A DNA stretch of 64,000 bases from Pseudomonas duriflava (GCF_007830155.1 NZ_VLKY01000003.1:62001-126000); one strand, 5' to 3'; shown: positions 48,691 to 58,288, counted from the first letter of the stretch. The notes: a model not told the origin generated them from the letters alone. Program-made: numbers and translations.

Positions 48691-50030
48691 AGCCCGTACT
48701 GCTTGCGTTTACGGTACAGCGTCGACGAATCGATGCCGAGAATTCTAGCGGCCTGATCAAGTGTTTCGCTCGTGGCCATGACCGCGGCGATATGCGCCTT
48801 TTCCAGCGCTTCCAGACTCATCGACTCACCCACCCGTGGAGCGCTGCTGGCGCTTGTAGGCTGTTCGGTAAGGCCCAGGTTGGGAACATCTACCAGGTCC
48901 TTGCTACAAATAATGCTGGCCCGCTCAATAACGTTGCGTAACTCACGCACGTTGCCGGGCCAGTCGTATTGACGTAGAGCTTCTTTGGCTTCATCGCTAA
49001 AACCATGGGCGGGGCGGCCGTAATCCTTCACGAACCGGGCGAGAAACCGCTCGGCGAGGTCAATGATGTCTTCCTTGCGCTCGCGTAGCGGCGGCAAGGT
49101 CAGCACTATCACGTTCAGGCGATACAGCAGGTCCTCACGAAATTCGCCTTCGGCCACCATTTGTTCCAGATTGCGATTGGTCGCTGCCAGGATACGCACG
49201 TCGGCGCGACGGGTAACCGGGTCGCCCACCCGCTCGTATTCCTTGTCCTGAATGAAGCGCAGCAGTTTGGGTTGCAGCGCGTGTGGGAAATCGCCGATCT
49301 CGTCCAGAAACAGGGTGCCGCCATCCGCCTGGCTGACACGGCCCAGCGTGCTTTCGCTTGCGCCGGTAAACGCGCCGCGGGTATGGCCAAACATCTCGCT
49401 TTCCATGAGGTCGGCGGACAGGGACGGGCAGTTGATCGTAACGAAGGTTTTCTTGGCGCGACGACTCCAGGCATGAATGGAACGGGCCAGCTCACCTTTG
49501 CCGGAGCCGGATTCGCCCAATATAAGAATATTGGCATCGGTTGTGGCGACCTGTCGGGCCGTTTCCAATACCGACATCATAGCCGGACTACGGGACTCCA
49601 GGCCCAGGCTGGACCTGCGTACCTCGCCTTCAAGTGCTTCCAGGCGTGCCGACAGCTGTCGGAACTCAAGCTGTTTGGCAGCCGCCATCCGTAGCTGGTC
49701 GGGGCTGCAAGGCTTGACGAGATAATCGGCGGCGCCTGCTTGCATGGCATCCACGGCAGTATCAACAGCCGAGTGGGCCGTCACAATGACGACACGCATC
49801 CAGGGGGCCTGGATACGCATCTGCTGCAGTACGTCCAGGCCGTTGTCTTCACCCAGGCGAAGATCAAGAAAGCACAAGTCGTAGACCTGACGCAGTAGCA
49901 GGGCCTCAGCTTGGGCCGCTGAATTGGCCGTAGCGACGGTATAGCCGGCGTCTTCGAGGCAAAAACGGAAGGTACGCAGGATCGCGGCTTCGTCATCGAC
50001 CAAGAGGATACGTCCGCTCGGTTGCTCCAT
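48687..50030 (-). CDS. algB: NtrC-family response regulator AlgB
   Basis: 447-residue regulator with a receiver domain (Asp56 in YDLCFLDLRLG), a sigma-54-type AAA+ domain with Walker A GESGSGKGELAR and an intact GAFTGA loop, and a Fis-type DNA-binding C-terminus (ILGIDSSTLYRKRKQ). The ATG at 50030 gives the length of known AlgB; upstream codons in the longer frame to 50195 run through regulatory repeats. GGAG lies 11 bases upstream. First gene of algB-kinB. AlgB activates alginate synthesis in P. aeruginosa. Confidence 0.95.
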   Translation of the reverse strand: MEQPSGRILLVDDEAAILRTFRFCLEDAGYTVATANSAAQAEALLLRQVYDLCFLDLRLGEDNGLDVLQQMRIQAPWMRVVIVTAHSAVDTAVDAMQAGAADYLVKPCSPDQLRMAAAKQLEFRQLSARLEALEGEVRRSSLGLESRSPAMMSVLETARQVATTDANILILGESGSGKGELARSIHAWSRRAKKTFVTINCPSLSADLMESEMFGHTRGAFTGASESTLGRVSQADGGTLFLDEIGDFPHALQPKLLRFIQDKEYERVGDPVTRRADVRILAATNRNLEQMVAEGEFREDLLYRLNVIVLTLPPLRERKEDIIDLAERFLARFVKDYGRPAHGFSDEAKEALRQYDWPGNVRELRNVIERASIICSKDLVDVPNLGLTEQPTSASSAPRVGESMSLEALEKAHIAAVMATSETLDQAARILGIDSSTLYRKRKQYGL

Positions 50031-50112
50031 GGAATGGTTCTCCGTAAGTACATCCTGCGCCTGTATATAAAGAAGGGCGTAGGAGGTCTGTGCCTTAGTC
50101 AGTTCAAAGTCG

Positions 50113-50130
50113 TGCAAGTTGCAATATGCA
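50113..50130. repeat. TGCA triplet array, algB side
   Basis: Three TGCA words spaced exactly seven bases apart (50113, 50120, 50127), forming two overlapping TGCA-N3-TGCA dyads, inside the larger inverted repeat CGTGCA/TGCACG. Located 83-100 bases upstream of algB. Confidence 0.7.
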
Positions 50131-50190
50131 CGACAAATGATGCAAGTCTTTTGGAGAACTGTTGAGTAGATAGGAAAGCCCATAGCGTCA

Positions 50191-50201
50191 TGCAAAACGC
50201 A
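50191..50201. repeat. TGCAAAACGCA element, copy 1
   Basis: 11-base element, part of CATGCAAAACGCATG. An identical 11-mer occurs at 50370-50380. Fits the degenerate form TGCA-N3-YGCA shared with the neighbouring arrays. Confidence 0.65.
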
Positions 50202-50369
50202 TGGAGGCTAGTCGCAGTGAGGTTTAAAGCTGTTTTTTAGCAATTAACTGAGTTCAGCGAAGACTGAAAAGAGCGCTCGATGACTGGCTTAGTAGCGAAG
50301 CGGTAAGAAAAAGAATACCGCTGCATTAAAAAGTTCGGCCGGTTCGATGATTTTTTCATAAGAGCATCG

Positions 50370-50380
50370 TGCAAAACGCA
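50370..50380. repeat. TGCAAAACGCA element, copy 2
   Basis: Exact copy of the element at 50191-50201, inside the wider dyad AGCAT...ATGCT. It lies 107 bases upstream of the sigma-54-type promoter, a usual enhancer distance. Confidence 0.65.
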
Positions 50381-50393
50381 ATGCTTAGAACCA

Positions 50394-50411
50394 TGCATCT
50401 TGCAGGATGCA
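50394..50411. repeat. TGCA triplet array, small-protein operon side
   Basis: Second set of three TGCA words seven bases apart (50394, 50401, 50408) within the perfect inverted repeat ATGCATC/GATGCAT. Centred about 75 bases upstream of the sigma-54-type promoter. Confidence 0.7.
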
Positions 50412-50476
50412 TGTAGTCACGTAATAGTCTTATTTATAAATAATTGATTTTAAAGGATTTTTTATTAATTAAAACT

Positions 50477-50492
50477 TGGCACGCCGTCTGCA
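50477..50492 (+). promoter_or_regulatory. Sigma-54 type promoter
   Basis: TGGCACG-N4-CTGCA, with GG and GC separated by exactly ten bases, one mismatch from the RpoN consensus TGGCACG-N4-TTGCA. The start would fall near 50503, 44 bases before the first small-protein gene. The divergent algB gene encodes a GAFTGA-bearing activator. Confidence 0.78.
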
Positions 50493-50546
50493 ATATCTCT
50501 TGCATAGAGCCCGTAACGGCCACCAAATAGTTCAAGGAGTTACCTC

Positions 50547-50789
50547 ATGATCAGCCAGACTGCACGCAACAATTTGCTCTGTTCGGCATTCTTCGCAGGC
50601 GCAGCAGCTATTCTGTTCGCCGCTGATCATTCCTCCACATCTAACGCTACAGCTGCCGTTCCGCACATCGAGATCGCTGCTCCGGTAGCCAAGCCTCTGG
50701 GCAGTCGTCTGGATGCATCTACCCAAAAAGTTGTTCCGGCACAGTCTACCCAAGAGCGTTTTCCTCGCCAGACTCGCTGGGTCTTCTAA
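50547..50789 (+). CDS. Small exported or membrane-anchored protein, first gene of sigma-54 cluster
   Basis: 80 residues with a hydrophobic N-terminal helix (about 9-27, NLLCSAFFAGAAAILFAA) followed by an Ala/Pro/Ser-rich, basic tail. CAAGGAG lies eight bases before the ATG. It may be a signal peptide or an uncleaved anchor; the cysteine at residue 12 does not form a good lipobox. I do not recognise a family. It is the first gene after the sigma-54-type promoter and 12 bases ahead of the next small gene. Confidence 0.72.
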   Translation: MISQTARNNLLCSAFFAGAAAILFAADHSSTSNATAAVPHIEIAAPVAKPLGSRLDASTQKVVPAQSTQERFPRQTRWVF

Positions 50790-50801
50790 GGAAGCACCAC
50801 G

Positions 50802-51231
<430 letters not shown>

Positions 51232-51407
51232 CGGGAATAGGCGAATGTCATCAAATCGTAGCCGTGGGCTGGTTTGATGGCGTGGCTGAACTACACGTCC
51301 TGATGAGTCAGGACGTCAGGCCAAGGGGCCGGAATGCTTTGCGGTTAGGGAGCATTCTAAGGGTACAGGGAGTACCTTCGCGAAAGCGGGCATGGCTGGC
51401 ATGTTTC

Positions 51408-51456
51408 CCAGGTGTTTTGATCCTTGGCCGTAGGCATTAGGGATCAAAACACCTGG
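51408..51456. terminator. Perfect 16-bp inverted repeat between convergent genes
   Basis: CCAGGTGTTTTGATCC / GGATCAAAACACCTGG with a 17-base loop, 177 bases after the DUF1328 stop and 20 before the wrbA stop. A bidirectional terminator is likely, although no T run follows on either side. Confidence 0.6.
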
Positions 51457-51475
51457 GACTCACTTCCTTCCTCTG

Positions 51476-52072
51476 TTATTGCATCCGCATGGCTAGTTTG
51501 GCGACATGCTCGCCCTGATGGCTGGCTAGCTGCAATTCCTTCGCACTAGGTAGGCGAGAGCCGTCCGAGCCTGCCAGCGTTGCTGACCCATACGGCGAGC
51601 CTCCTCTTACTTCACTGATATCGGCCAGCATGGGATCAGTATAGGGAAGCGGTACGATCAACATGCCATGGTGCGCCAAGGTATTCCAGAACGAGGTAAT
51701 TGTCGTTTCGCTACCACCACCCGTACCGGTTGACGTAAAAACACTACCCAATTTGCCGACTAGCGCGCCCTTGACCCACAGACCTCCAGTCTGGTCGAGA
51801 AAAGTACGCATCTGCCCAGCCATGTTGCCAAAGCGGGTAGGGGTGCCAAAAATGATGGCGTCGTAGTCGCTTAACTCCTGCGGGCTAGCAATTGGAGCGG
51901 CTTGGTCAAGTTTGGCACCGGCATTACGTGCAACATCTTCCGACATGGTTTCCGGCACGCGCTTGAGGGTGACCTCAACTCCCTGAACGCGTCGAGCGCC
52001 TTCAGCTACAGCCTCGGCCATGCGTTCGATATGGCCATACATGGAGTAGTACAACACCAGGATTTTTTTCAT
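51476..52072 (-). CDS. wrbA: NAD(P)H:quinone oxidoreductase, WrbA type
   Basis: 198-residue flavodoxin-like FMN enzyme that reduces quinones by two electrons, limiting semiquinone and oxidative stress. FMN phosphate loop [39 protein letters not shown] and [12 protein letters not shown] are all conserved. Monocistronic, read towards the DUF1328 cluster. GGAGACGATAT just before the ATG at 52072 supplies the ribosome-binding site. Confidence 0.94.
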   Translation of the reverse strand: MKKILVLYYSMYGHIERMAEAVAEGARRVQGVEVTLKRVPETMSEDVARNAGAKLDQAAPIASPQELSDYDAIIFGTPTRFGNMAGQMRTFLDQTGGLWVKGALVGKLGSVFTSTGTGGGSETTITSFWNTLAHHGMLIVPLPYTDPMLADISEVRGGSPYGSATLAGSDGSRLPSAKELQLASHQGEHVAKLAMRMQ

Positions 52073-52301
52073 ATCGTCTCCTTGCAGTTATTGCCACCGA
52101 TAGTGGTCGTGGTAATGCCCTAACAGAGACAACAGCCGAACGGGATAATTGAACGACGTTTCGTACAGGACTGATCAGAAAAACAGGTTATAACCATCGA
52201 ATTTGTTGAGACTGCCCTTTGAGTGGATGAGCTTTCTCTTGAAAGCTGCCCAATTCCAAAGGCCCTCGGTATCATCCCCGGCTGGTTTGGGGAGGAACAT
52301 C

Positions 52302-53531
52302 ATGCTGAACGGGTTATGGCTGGGCTTTTTTGTGGTTGCTGCCATTAGTGCGCTAGGCCGCTGGCTGATCGGAGACGATGCCGGTGTATTTGCCGCCATG
52401 GTGGAAAGCCTGTTCGCAATGGCCAAGCTTTCGGTCGAAGTCATGATTCTGCTCTTTGGAACCCTTACGCTATGGCTGGGGATTCTGCGTATTGCCGAGC
52501 AGGCAGGGTTGGTAGAGGTTTTAGCCCGTCTACTAGGACCGCTGTTCCGTCGCCTCATGCCTGAAGTGCCGCCCGGCCATCCTGCGCTAGGGCTTATCAC
52601 CCTTAACTTTGCAGCCAATGGTTTAGGACTTGATAACGCCGCCACGCCTATTGGGCTTAAAGCCATGCGCGCCTTGCAGGAACTCAACCCTCAGCCGAAT
52701 ACGGCCAGTAATGCGCAGATTCTGTTCCTTGTCCTCAATGCGTCCTCGCTTACGCTATTACCCGTGACCATTTTCATGTACCGCGCCCAGCAAGGGGCGC
52801 AGGACCCAACGCTGGTTTTTCTGCCGATCCTGCTGGCTACCAGCGTCTCTTCCCTGGTGGGGTTGCTGTCTGTAGCCGTCATGCAGCGCCTCCGCGTATG
52901 GGATCCGGTGGTGCTGGCGTGGCTAGGCGGTGGTGCCGTGTTGCTGGGCGGTTTCATGAGCCTATTGGTTACGTTGTCCGCTACGGCCCTGGCAGGGTTG
53001 TCTTCCCTGCTGGGCAATCTGGTGCTGTTCGGGCTAATCCTCTGCTTTCTGCTGCTGGGTGCGCTCAAGCGTGTTCCGGTCTACGAGACTTTTGTAGAAG
53101 GCGCAAAAGAAGGGTTTGATGTGGCTAAAAGCCTGCTGCCCTATCTCGTGGCGATGCTATGCGCCGTGGGTGTGCTGCGGGCTTCAGGAGCGTTGGAGTT
53201 CATTCTTGACGGTGTTCGCCATGGTGTAACTTGGCTCGGTTGGGATACGCGCTTCGTCGATGCCTTACCTACCGCATTGGTCAAGCCATTCTCCGGCAGT
53301 GCAGCGCGGGCCATGCTGATCGAGACGATGCAGTCGCAGGGGGTGGACAGCTTTCCAGCCCTGGTTGCCGCGACGGTACAGGGCAGTACCGAAACAACGT
53401 TTTATGTGCTGGCCGTTTACTTCGGGGCGGTAGGCATCCAGCGCGCCCGGCATGCCGTTGGTTGTGCCCTGCTGGCCGATGGTGCCGGAGTGGTTGCGGC
53501 TATCCTGATCTGTTACTGGTTTTTTGGGTAA
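52302..53531 (+). CDS. Nucleoside-recognition (Gate) domain membrane protein, SpmA-SpmB type fusion
   Basis: 409-residue polytopic inner-membrane protein with two Gate-like halves (LNFAANGLGLDNAATPIGLKAM in the first; LVKPFSGSAARAMLIETM and TVQGSTETTFYVLAVYFGAVG in the second), corresponding to SpmA and SpmB of spore formers fused in one chain. Pseudomonads do not sporulate, so the role is something else, probably transport; the substrate is unknown. The ATG at 52302 follows GGAGGAA; the longer frame from 52203 is not used. Confidence 0.88.
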   Translation: MLNGLWLGFFVVAAISALGRWLIGDDAGVFAAMVESLFAMAKLSVEVMILLFGTLTLWLGILRIAEQAGLVEVLARLLGPLFRRLMPEVPPGHPALGLITLNFAANGLGLDNAATPIGLKAMRALQELNPQPNTASNAQILFLVLNASSLTLLPVTIFMYRAQQGAQDPTLVFLPILLATSVSSLVGLLSVAVMQRLRVWDPVVLAWLGGGAVLLGGFMSLLVTLSATALAGLSSLLGNLVLFGLILCFLLLGALKRVPVYETFVEGAKEGFDVAKSLLPYLVAMLCAVGVLRASGALEFILDGVRHGVTWLGWDTRFVDALPTALVKPFSGSAARAMLIETMQSQGVDSFPALVAATVQGSTETTFYVLAVYFGAVGIQRARHAVGCALLADGAGVVAAILICYWFFG

Positions 53532-53537
53532 GGATCA

Positions 53538-54188
53538 TTAGTCGCCAGGGAATTCCGCCATCCAGATACGCTGTACCTGGCGACGCTGCCGAATTGACGT
53601 AAATTGCTCGGTCTGTCGGCTTTCGGCGATCAACGAGCAATAGTGGTCCTCATACTGGCCGAGCCGGAAGCGGCGTCGTACGCCGATGGGCTGTTTGTCC
53701 GAACCATAAAAGGCGATGACATAGATCTCGAGCCCGGTGAAAGTCCAGCCCTCTGGCGGTTTCAACCCAGCCAGTTCTAGATCATGCGCCGCTGCTACAC
53801 GAGCGATTAGGCGCTGAAACGTACCGATATGGGTGAAGTCCCCTGTTTTCAGCGGGCCCTGGCGGGTTGCCTTGTATAATTCCACCTCTTGGTCAAAATC
53901 ATCTTCGCTGCTCTGACGCACATCTGTGACGTCCGCCTTGAGAGTGCCACGCGAGGTATGAAGATGCACAATCAGTTGATTGATGAAAATCGGCTCTGCA
54001 CTCATGTTAGATAGCAGGCAGAGTGCCCCAACCCCTTTGCCCGCGCCGCGGTTGATAATCAGGCGAGGGCGCCGCTGCCGCTTGAAGCCACTGAGCAGTA
54101 ATTGAGCATAGAAGACCCAGACCAATAGGGTGCAGCCTGAGATCAAAAGCGTAAGCACATCGCGGTATTCACGTAACCAGTCCAGCAT
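53538..54188 (-). CDS. Uncharacterised membrane-anchored protein
   Basis: 216 residues with one N-terminal membrane helix (about 10-33, LTLLISGCTLLVWVFYAQLLL) and a cytosolic domain rich in beta strand and basic residues (RPRLIINRGAGKGVGALCLLSNMSAEPIFI; GWTFTGLEIYVIAFYGSDKQPIGVRRRFRL). I do not recognise the family. Its stop lies six bases from the convergent Gate-protein stop, without room for a terminator. Confidence 0.7.
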   Translation of the reverse strand: MLDWLREYRDVLTLLISGCTLLVWVFYAQLLLSGFKRQRRPRLIINRGAGKGVGALCLLSNMSAEPIFINQLIVHLHTSRGTLKADVTDVRQSSEDDFDQEVELYKATRQGPLKTGDFTHIGTFQRLIARVAAAHDLELAGLKPPEGWTFTGLEIYVIAFYGSDKQPIGVRRRFRLGQYEDHYCSLIAESRQTEQFTSIRQRRQVQRIWMAEFPGD

Positions 54189-54332
54189 CGAAGCTCTTCC
54201 TTATGACTCCACCTGAACTGGGAAAAGCAGGTGCTCTGAGGGTTCCATGGATCTCATGAGGTAGGCGGAAGAACCTCGACCCTGACACAGACGTCATATA
54301 TAAAACGGGCCATACCCGTAAGGAGACGAGGC

Positions 54333-54566
54333 ATGAAACGAGTCGGCGTATGCATAGCGGCCTGCTTGGCCAGCACAACCCTTTGGGCAGCGCCGCTGCC
54401 ATGCGAACAGCTCAAAAAAGACATCGAGGTCAAGATTCAGGCCGCCGGGGTGACCTCGTACACCCTGGAAATCGTGCCGAATGCTGAAGTGACCGATTCC
54501 AATATGGTGGTCGGTAGCTGTGAGAACGGCACCAAGAAGATTTTGTACCAGCGTAACGATGGCTAG
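54333..54566 (+). CDS. DUF1161-family small periplasmic protein
   Basis: 77-residue protein with a signal peptide (cleavage near LWA-AP, residue 20) and the DUF1161 core with two cysteines (PCEQLKKDIEVKIQAAGV; VGSCENGTKKILY) that may form a disulfide. Function unknown; paralogues are common in pseudomonads. AAGGAG precedes the ATG by about 10 bases. Confidence 0.87.
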   Translation: MKRVGVCIAACLASTTLWAAPLPCEQLKKDIEVKIQAAGVTSYTLEIVPNAEVTDSNMVVGSCENGTKKILYQRNDG

Positions 54567-54569
54567 CCC

Positions 54570-55007
54570 TCAATAAGGCAGACACTGTTGTTTCCGGACC
54601 TTACCTAGTGAGCGCCCGGCCCTGTCCAGGAAAACGACACGCGGCTCGGTCATATAGGATGAGGCACGAACCTGATAGCGTTCTCCTGCTTTGAACGCTT
54701 CATACGTAATGCTCATGTAGCAGGTGATCCGGCGCGGTTCGGTTTGGCTAGACAAACTACCGCCGCCCATTAGAGGGCCGCCCATTTCGAACTGATAACG
54801 CACCACCAGCTCATGGGCACCCGGCGTAACCTGGAAATAGCGACCATCGGCGGTACGTTGGTCATCCAGTCGATCTGCCATGAGCAGGCTGGCTGCGCTC
54901 GGAGCCTCCAGGTGGAGCGCGACCCAGGCTTTGTCCGGGTTGGGTGAGGGCATAGGGCGGGTGCAGCCTGCCAGAATGACGATGCCAAGCAGCCAAACTC
55001 TATTCAT
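54570..55007 (-). CDS. Predicted lipoprotein, paralogue A
   Basis: 145-residue protein with a lipoprotein signal (LLGIVILAGC, Cys15). The mature part shares PNPDKAWVALHL, GRYFQVTPGAHELVVRYQFE and EAFKAGERYQV with the next gene upstream, so the two are tandem paralogues. It has a GGG-rich loop (GGPLMGGGSLSS) lacking in its partner. Function unknown. The convergent DUF1161 stop is only three bases away. Confidence 0.78.
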   Translation of the reverse strand: MNRVWLLGIVILAGCTRPMPSPNPDKAWVALHLEAPSAASLLMADRLDDQRTADGRYFQVTPGAHELVVRYQFEMGGPLMGGGSLSSQTEPRRITCYMSITYEAFKAGERYQVRASSYMTEPRVVFLDRAGRSLGKVRKQQCLPY

Positions 55008-55036
55008 GACGGTTTACCTGCTACTCAGGAAAGCGT

Positions 55037-55456
55037 TTAAACATCGCCGCAACGACTTTCTCCGCCTCGGGCCACTTCCTGTTGATTTTCATCATACAAC
55101 TTGGCAACGGCTCGGAAGCCGGCCTGTTCAGCCTGCAAGCGGTAACGCTCGCCCGCTGAAAATTCCTTGTAATGCACCTTGAGTAGGCAGGTGCGCTGAA
55201 GAGGTGTCGCGCCAGGGCCGATGTTGGAGGGGTCGACTTCGAATTGGAAACGCACCTGAAGATCATGAGCGCCCGGTGGTACCTGGAAATAACGAGGGTC
55301 CTTCAGCTCGTGCGAGTCGGCTTTCGCTGCCTGAAGAACATTCCGTTCTGCAGGATGCAGGTCGACCCAAGCTTGAGAAGGGTCGGGTTTAGGCAAGGGC
55401 ATTAATGAACATGCACTTAATGCCAAGGCAGGGCACACCAAGAGAAAACGACGCAT
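55037..55456 (-). CDS. Predicted lipoprotein, paralogue B
   Basis: 139-residue lipoprotein (signal LVCPALALSAC, Cys16). Homologous over its whole length to the gene 29 bases downstream (PDPSQAWVDLH, PRYFQVPPGAHDLQVRFQFE, YKEFSAGERYRLQ). Both keep two or more non-lipobox cysteines (LQRTC, ESRC) that could pair in the periplasm. Family and function not recognised. Confidence 0.78.
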   Translation of the reverse strand: MRRFLLVCPALALSACSLMPLPKPDPSQAWVDLHPAERNVLQAAKADSHELKDPRYFQVPPGAHDLQVRFQFEVDPSNIGPGATPLQRTCLLKVHYKEFSAGERYRLQAEQAGFRAVAKLYDENQQEVARGGESRCGDV

Positions 55457-55572
55457 GGTAGAGCTCCAAACGAGTAGGATGCGGCGAGGCGATGACGTAA
55501 TGGGCCTCGATTCCGCTTAATGCCGGGGCCTGGCCCATTCGAGCGCGCCATTACCCTGAGGAATAACGCTTC

Positions 55573-56679
55573 ATGACACCGGCTTTTTTCAGGTTATTTA
55601 TCATGTCCCGCCAACGATTAACCCAAGTCGACCTCAAAAGCTTGAGATGGGTTCCATTTATAGTGGCCTTTTGGCTGAGCGGTTGTTCGTCCGTGGGTTA
55701 TTACGGGCAGATGGTTAAAGGACAGATCGATCTGATACGTGCACGCCAACCGATCGAACAGGTAATAGCCGATCCGTCTACAGATGCTCGTTTGCGGCGT
55801 CGACTGTTCCTGGCGCTCCAGGCGCGGACCTTTGCCAGCCAGGCGTTGTGGCTGCCGGACAACCGCAGCTATCGACTGTATGTTCAACTGGACCGGCCCT
55901 TCGTACTCTGGAACCTGTTTGCCACGCCTGAATTCTCATTGGCACCGCGTACGTATTGTTTCCCCATCGCAGGTTGCGTGGCCTATCGCGGGTATTATCA
56001 AGAGGCTGCTGCGCGTGCCGCTGCCGAGCCGCTCAAGGCGCAAGGGTGGGACACCTACGTAGGGGGCGTTCCGGCCTATTCGACGCTGGGCTGGTTCGAC
56101 GATCCGATCCTGAGCAGCATGATGCACTGGGACGATGACCGGCTGATTTCGACGATTTTCCATGAACTTGCACACCAGAAGCTCTATGTTCAGGACGATA
56201 CGGCCTTTAACGAGTCGTTCGCGACCTTTGTGGAACGTGAGGGATTACGGCAGTGGCATGCGTCGCGTGGCCTGCCGCCGCCTGACAGGCAACGGGAAGC
56301 GCAGTACCGGCAGTTCGTGGCTTTTGTTCTAGAGACGCGAGAACGTCTTGAGCACTTATATGCGCAACCCCTAGAGGCGTCAGCCATGCGCGAGGCTAAG
56401 GCAGAAGCCTTTCAGGAATTGCGTGATAAATATGCCCGCCTGCGAGACAGCCAGTGGAAGGGGGATCGTCGTTTCGATGCCTGGATGGCTGGCCCCCTTA
56501 ATAATGCCGCATTGCTGCCGTTCGGCCTGTATGAACGCTGGGTACCTGCTTTCGCCGCGCTGTATGCAGAGCATCCTGGTAACTGGCCTGCTTTCTATGC
56601 CCGGGTAGAGGCCCTTGCGGCCTTACCGGTGACCGAGCGCCAAGCGCGTCTGGAGGCCTTGGCGAATTCTGCAAGGTAA
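55573..56679 (+). CDS. Predicted aminopeptidase, zinc lipoprotein
   Basis: 368 residues (358 if the ATG at 55603 is used). A hydrophobic N-terminus with lipobox LSGC (Cys about 38) precedes a domain resembling the predicted-aminopeptidase family (PF10023 type). The zinc-protease motif HELAHQKLYV (HExxH) lies near residue 197, with a downstream glutamate in NESFATFVEREG as probable third ligand. Periplasmic, membrane-anchored. Substrates are unknown. Confidence 0.85.
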   Translation: MTPAFFRLFIMSRQRLTQVDLKSLRWVPFIVAFWLSGCSSVGYYGQMVKGQIDLIRARQPIEQVIADPSTDARLRRRLFLALQARTFASQALWLPDNRSYRLYVQLDRPFVLWNLFATPEFSLAPRTYCFPIAGCVAYRGYYQEAAARAAAEPLKAQGWDTYVGGVPAYSTLGWFDDPILSSMMHWDDDRLISTIFHELAHQKLYVQDDTAFNESFATFVEREGLRQWHASRGLPPPDRQREAQYRQFVAFVLETRERLEHLYAQPLEASAMREAKAEAFQELRDKYARLRDSQWKGDRRFDAWMAGPLNNAALLPFGLYERWVPAFAALYAEHPGNWPAFYARVEALAALPVTERQARLEALANSAR

Positions 56680-56911
56680 GTAGTAGAGCAACTCTGCGGG
56701 ACGGCTTTGGGGCTCAAAAGAGGGCTGCCGGATAGCCCTTGCGGGAGTATGTGAACGCTGTTGATGCACGCCATGCTCATGCATGTCGCAAACGCACCGT
56801 TGTGTGGCGTGGACAGGTATTCTGTCGCTCAGGCCCAGTCCTACCATCGCTCTCAAGGATCAGCCCATTGACGGCCATGCCGGCCTTCCGCTGCGCTGCA
56901 GGAGAGACGCG

Positions 56912-58165
56912 ATGTTTACCAAGCAAGACCGTATCCAGGGTTACGACGACGCTTTGTTCGCTGCGATGAGCGAAGAGGAGCGTCGTCAGGAAGCTCACCT
57001 CGAGTTGATTGCCTCGGAAAACTACACTAGTCAGCGGGTGATGGAAGCGCAGGGCAGCGGGTTGACTAACAAGTATGCCGAAGGCTATCCGGGCAAACGC
57101 TATTACGGTGGCTGCGAGCATGTGGACAAAGTGGAGCAGCTGGCTATCGAGCGTGCCAAGCAGCTTTTCGGCGCCGATTATGCCAACGTCCAGCCACACT
57201 CCGGTTCCCAAGCTAACGCTGCGGTCTTCCTGGCCCTGCTGCAGCCGGGCGATACCGTACTGGGCATGAGCCTGGCCCATGGCGGTCATCTGACCCACGG
57301 TGCCAAGGTCAGCTTTTCCGGCAAACTCTACAATGCTGTGCAGTACGGGTTGAACCCTGAGACGGGCTTGATTGACTACGATGAAGTCGAGCGTCTGGCT
57401 GTCGAACACCAGCCGAAAATGATCATTGCTGGTTTCTCCGCCTATTCCAAGACGCTGGACTTTCCACGCTTTCGTGAAATTGCAGACAAGGTTGGCGCCT
57501 ACCTGTTTGTCGACATGGCCCATGTGGCGGGCCTGGTTGCGGCCGGTCTCTACCCGAACCCCATTCCGCTCGCTGATGTGGTTACCACCACAACGCACAA
57601 GACCCTACGCGGCCCCCGTGGCGGCCTGATCCTGGCCAAGGCCAACGAGGAGCTAGAGAAAAAGCTCAACTCCGCCGTTTTCCCAGGCGGGCAGGGCGGT
57701 CCGCTAATGCACGTAATCGCTGCCAAGGCTGTGTGCTTTAAGGAAGCTCTGGAGCCAGGCTTCAAGACTTATCAGCAGCAAGTTATCCACAATGCCCAGG
57801 CCATGGCTGAGGTATTTATCCAGCGCGGCTACGACGTAGTCTCCGGGGGGACGGACAATCACCTGTTCCTGGTCAGCCTGATCAAACAAGGCATCACCGG
57901 CAAGGATGCCGACGCCGCGCTCGGTCGCGCCGGTATCACTGTGAACAAGAATGCTGTTCCTAATGATCCCCAGTCGCCGTTCGTGACCTCGGGCTTGCGT
58001 ATCGGGACCCCGGCAGTTACTACGCGCGGTCTTGGTGTTGCACAGTGCCAGGAATTGGCCGGCTGGATTTGCGACATCCTCGACCACTTGGGCGATGCCG
58101 ATGTCGAGGCGCATGTGGCACAACGTGTAGCCGGATTGTGTGCGGATTACCCCGTCTATCGCTAA
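56912..58165 (+). CDS. glyA: Serine hydroxymethyltransferase
   Basis: 417-residue PLP enzyme interconverting glycine plus 5,10-methylene-tetrahydrofolate and serine. PLP-lysine motif [16 protein letters not shown], and [18 protein letters not shown] near the start. The ATG at 56912 follows GGAGAG; the open frame to 56783 is upstream noise. As the first gene before soxBDAG and purU it takes up the glycine and C1 units released from sarcosine, like glyA1 of P. aeruginosa, so this is the catabolic copy. Confidence 0.96.
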   Translation: MFTKQDRIQGYDDALFAAMSEEERRQEAHLELIASENYTSQRVMEAQGSGLTNKYAEGYPGKRYYGGCEHVDKVEQLAIERAKQLFGADYANVQPHSGSQANAAVFLALLQPGDTVLGMSLAHGGHLTHGAKVSFSGKLYNAVQYGLNPETGLIDYDEVERLAVEHQPKMIIAGFSAYSKTLDFPRFREIADKVGAYLFVDMAHVAGLVAAGLYPNPIPLADVVTTTTHKTLRGPRGGLILAKANEELEKKLNSAVFPGGQGGPLMHVIAAKAVCFKEALEPGFKTYQQQVIHNAQAMAEVFIQRGYDVVSGGTDNHLFLVSLIKQGITGKDADAALGRAGITVNKNAVPNDPQSPFVTSGLRIGTPAVTTRGLGVAQCQELAGWICDILDHLGDADVEAHVAQRVAGLCADYPVYR

Positions 58166-58174
58166 GCCGCGATC

Positions 58175-58245
58175 CGTAGGGTGGGTTAGCGGCAGCGTAA
58201 CCCACCACTGTTTGATTGAGTCAGCTAGCTATAAGCCACCCTACG
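58175..58245. repeat. REP-like compound palindrome between glyA and soxB
   Basis: Outer arms CGTAGGGTGG (58175-58184) / CCACCCTACG (58236-58245) enclose a hairpin GTGGGTTA / TAACCCAC (58181-58188, 58198-58205). This GTAGGGTGGGTTA type is a common dispersed extragenic repeat; it may also attenuate transcription between glyA and soxB. Confidence 0.65.
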
Positions 58246-58288
58246 AAAACCTCATTCATGAGTGGGGACAGGTTCAGGAGTTCAACAG

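Noticed and set aside
56722-56745. Riboswitch or leader element upstream of glyA
   Set aside because: Only a short hairpin (AGGGCT/AGCCCT) is seen; no tandem glycine-aptamer pattern.
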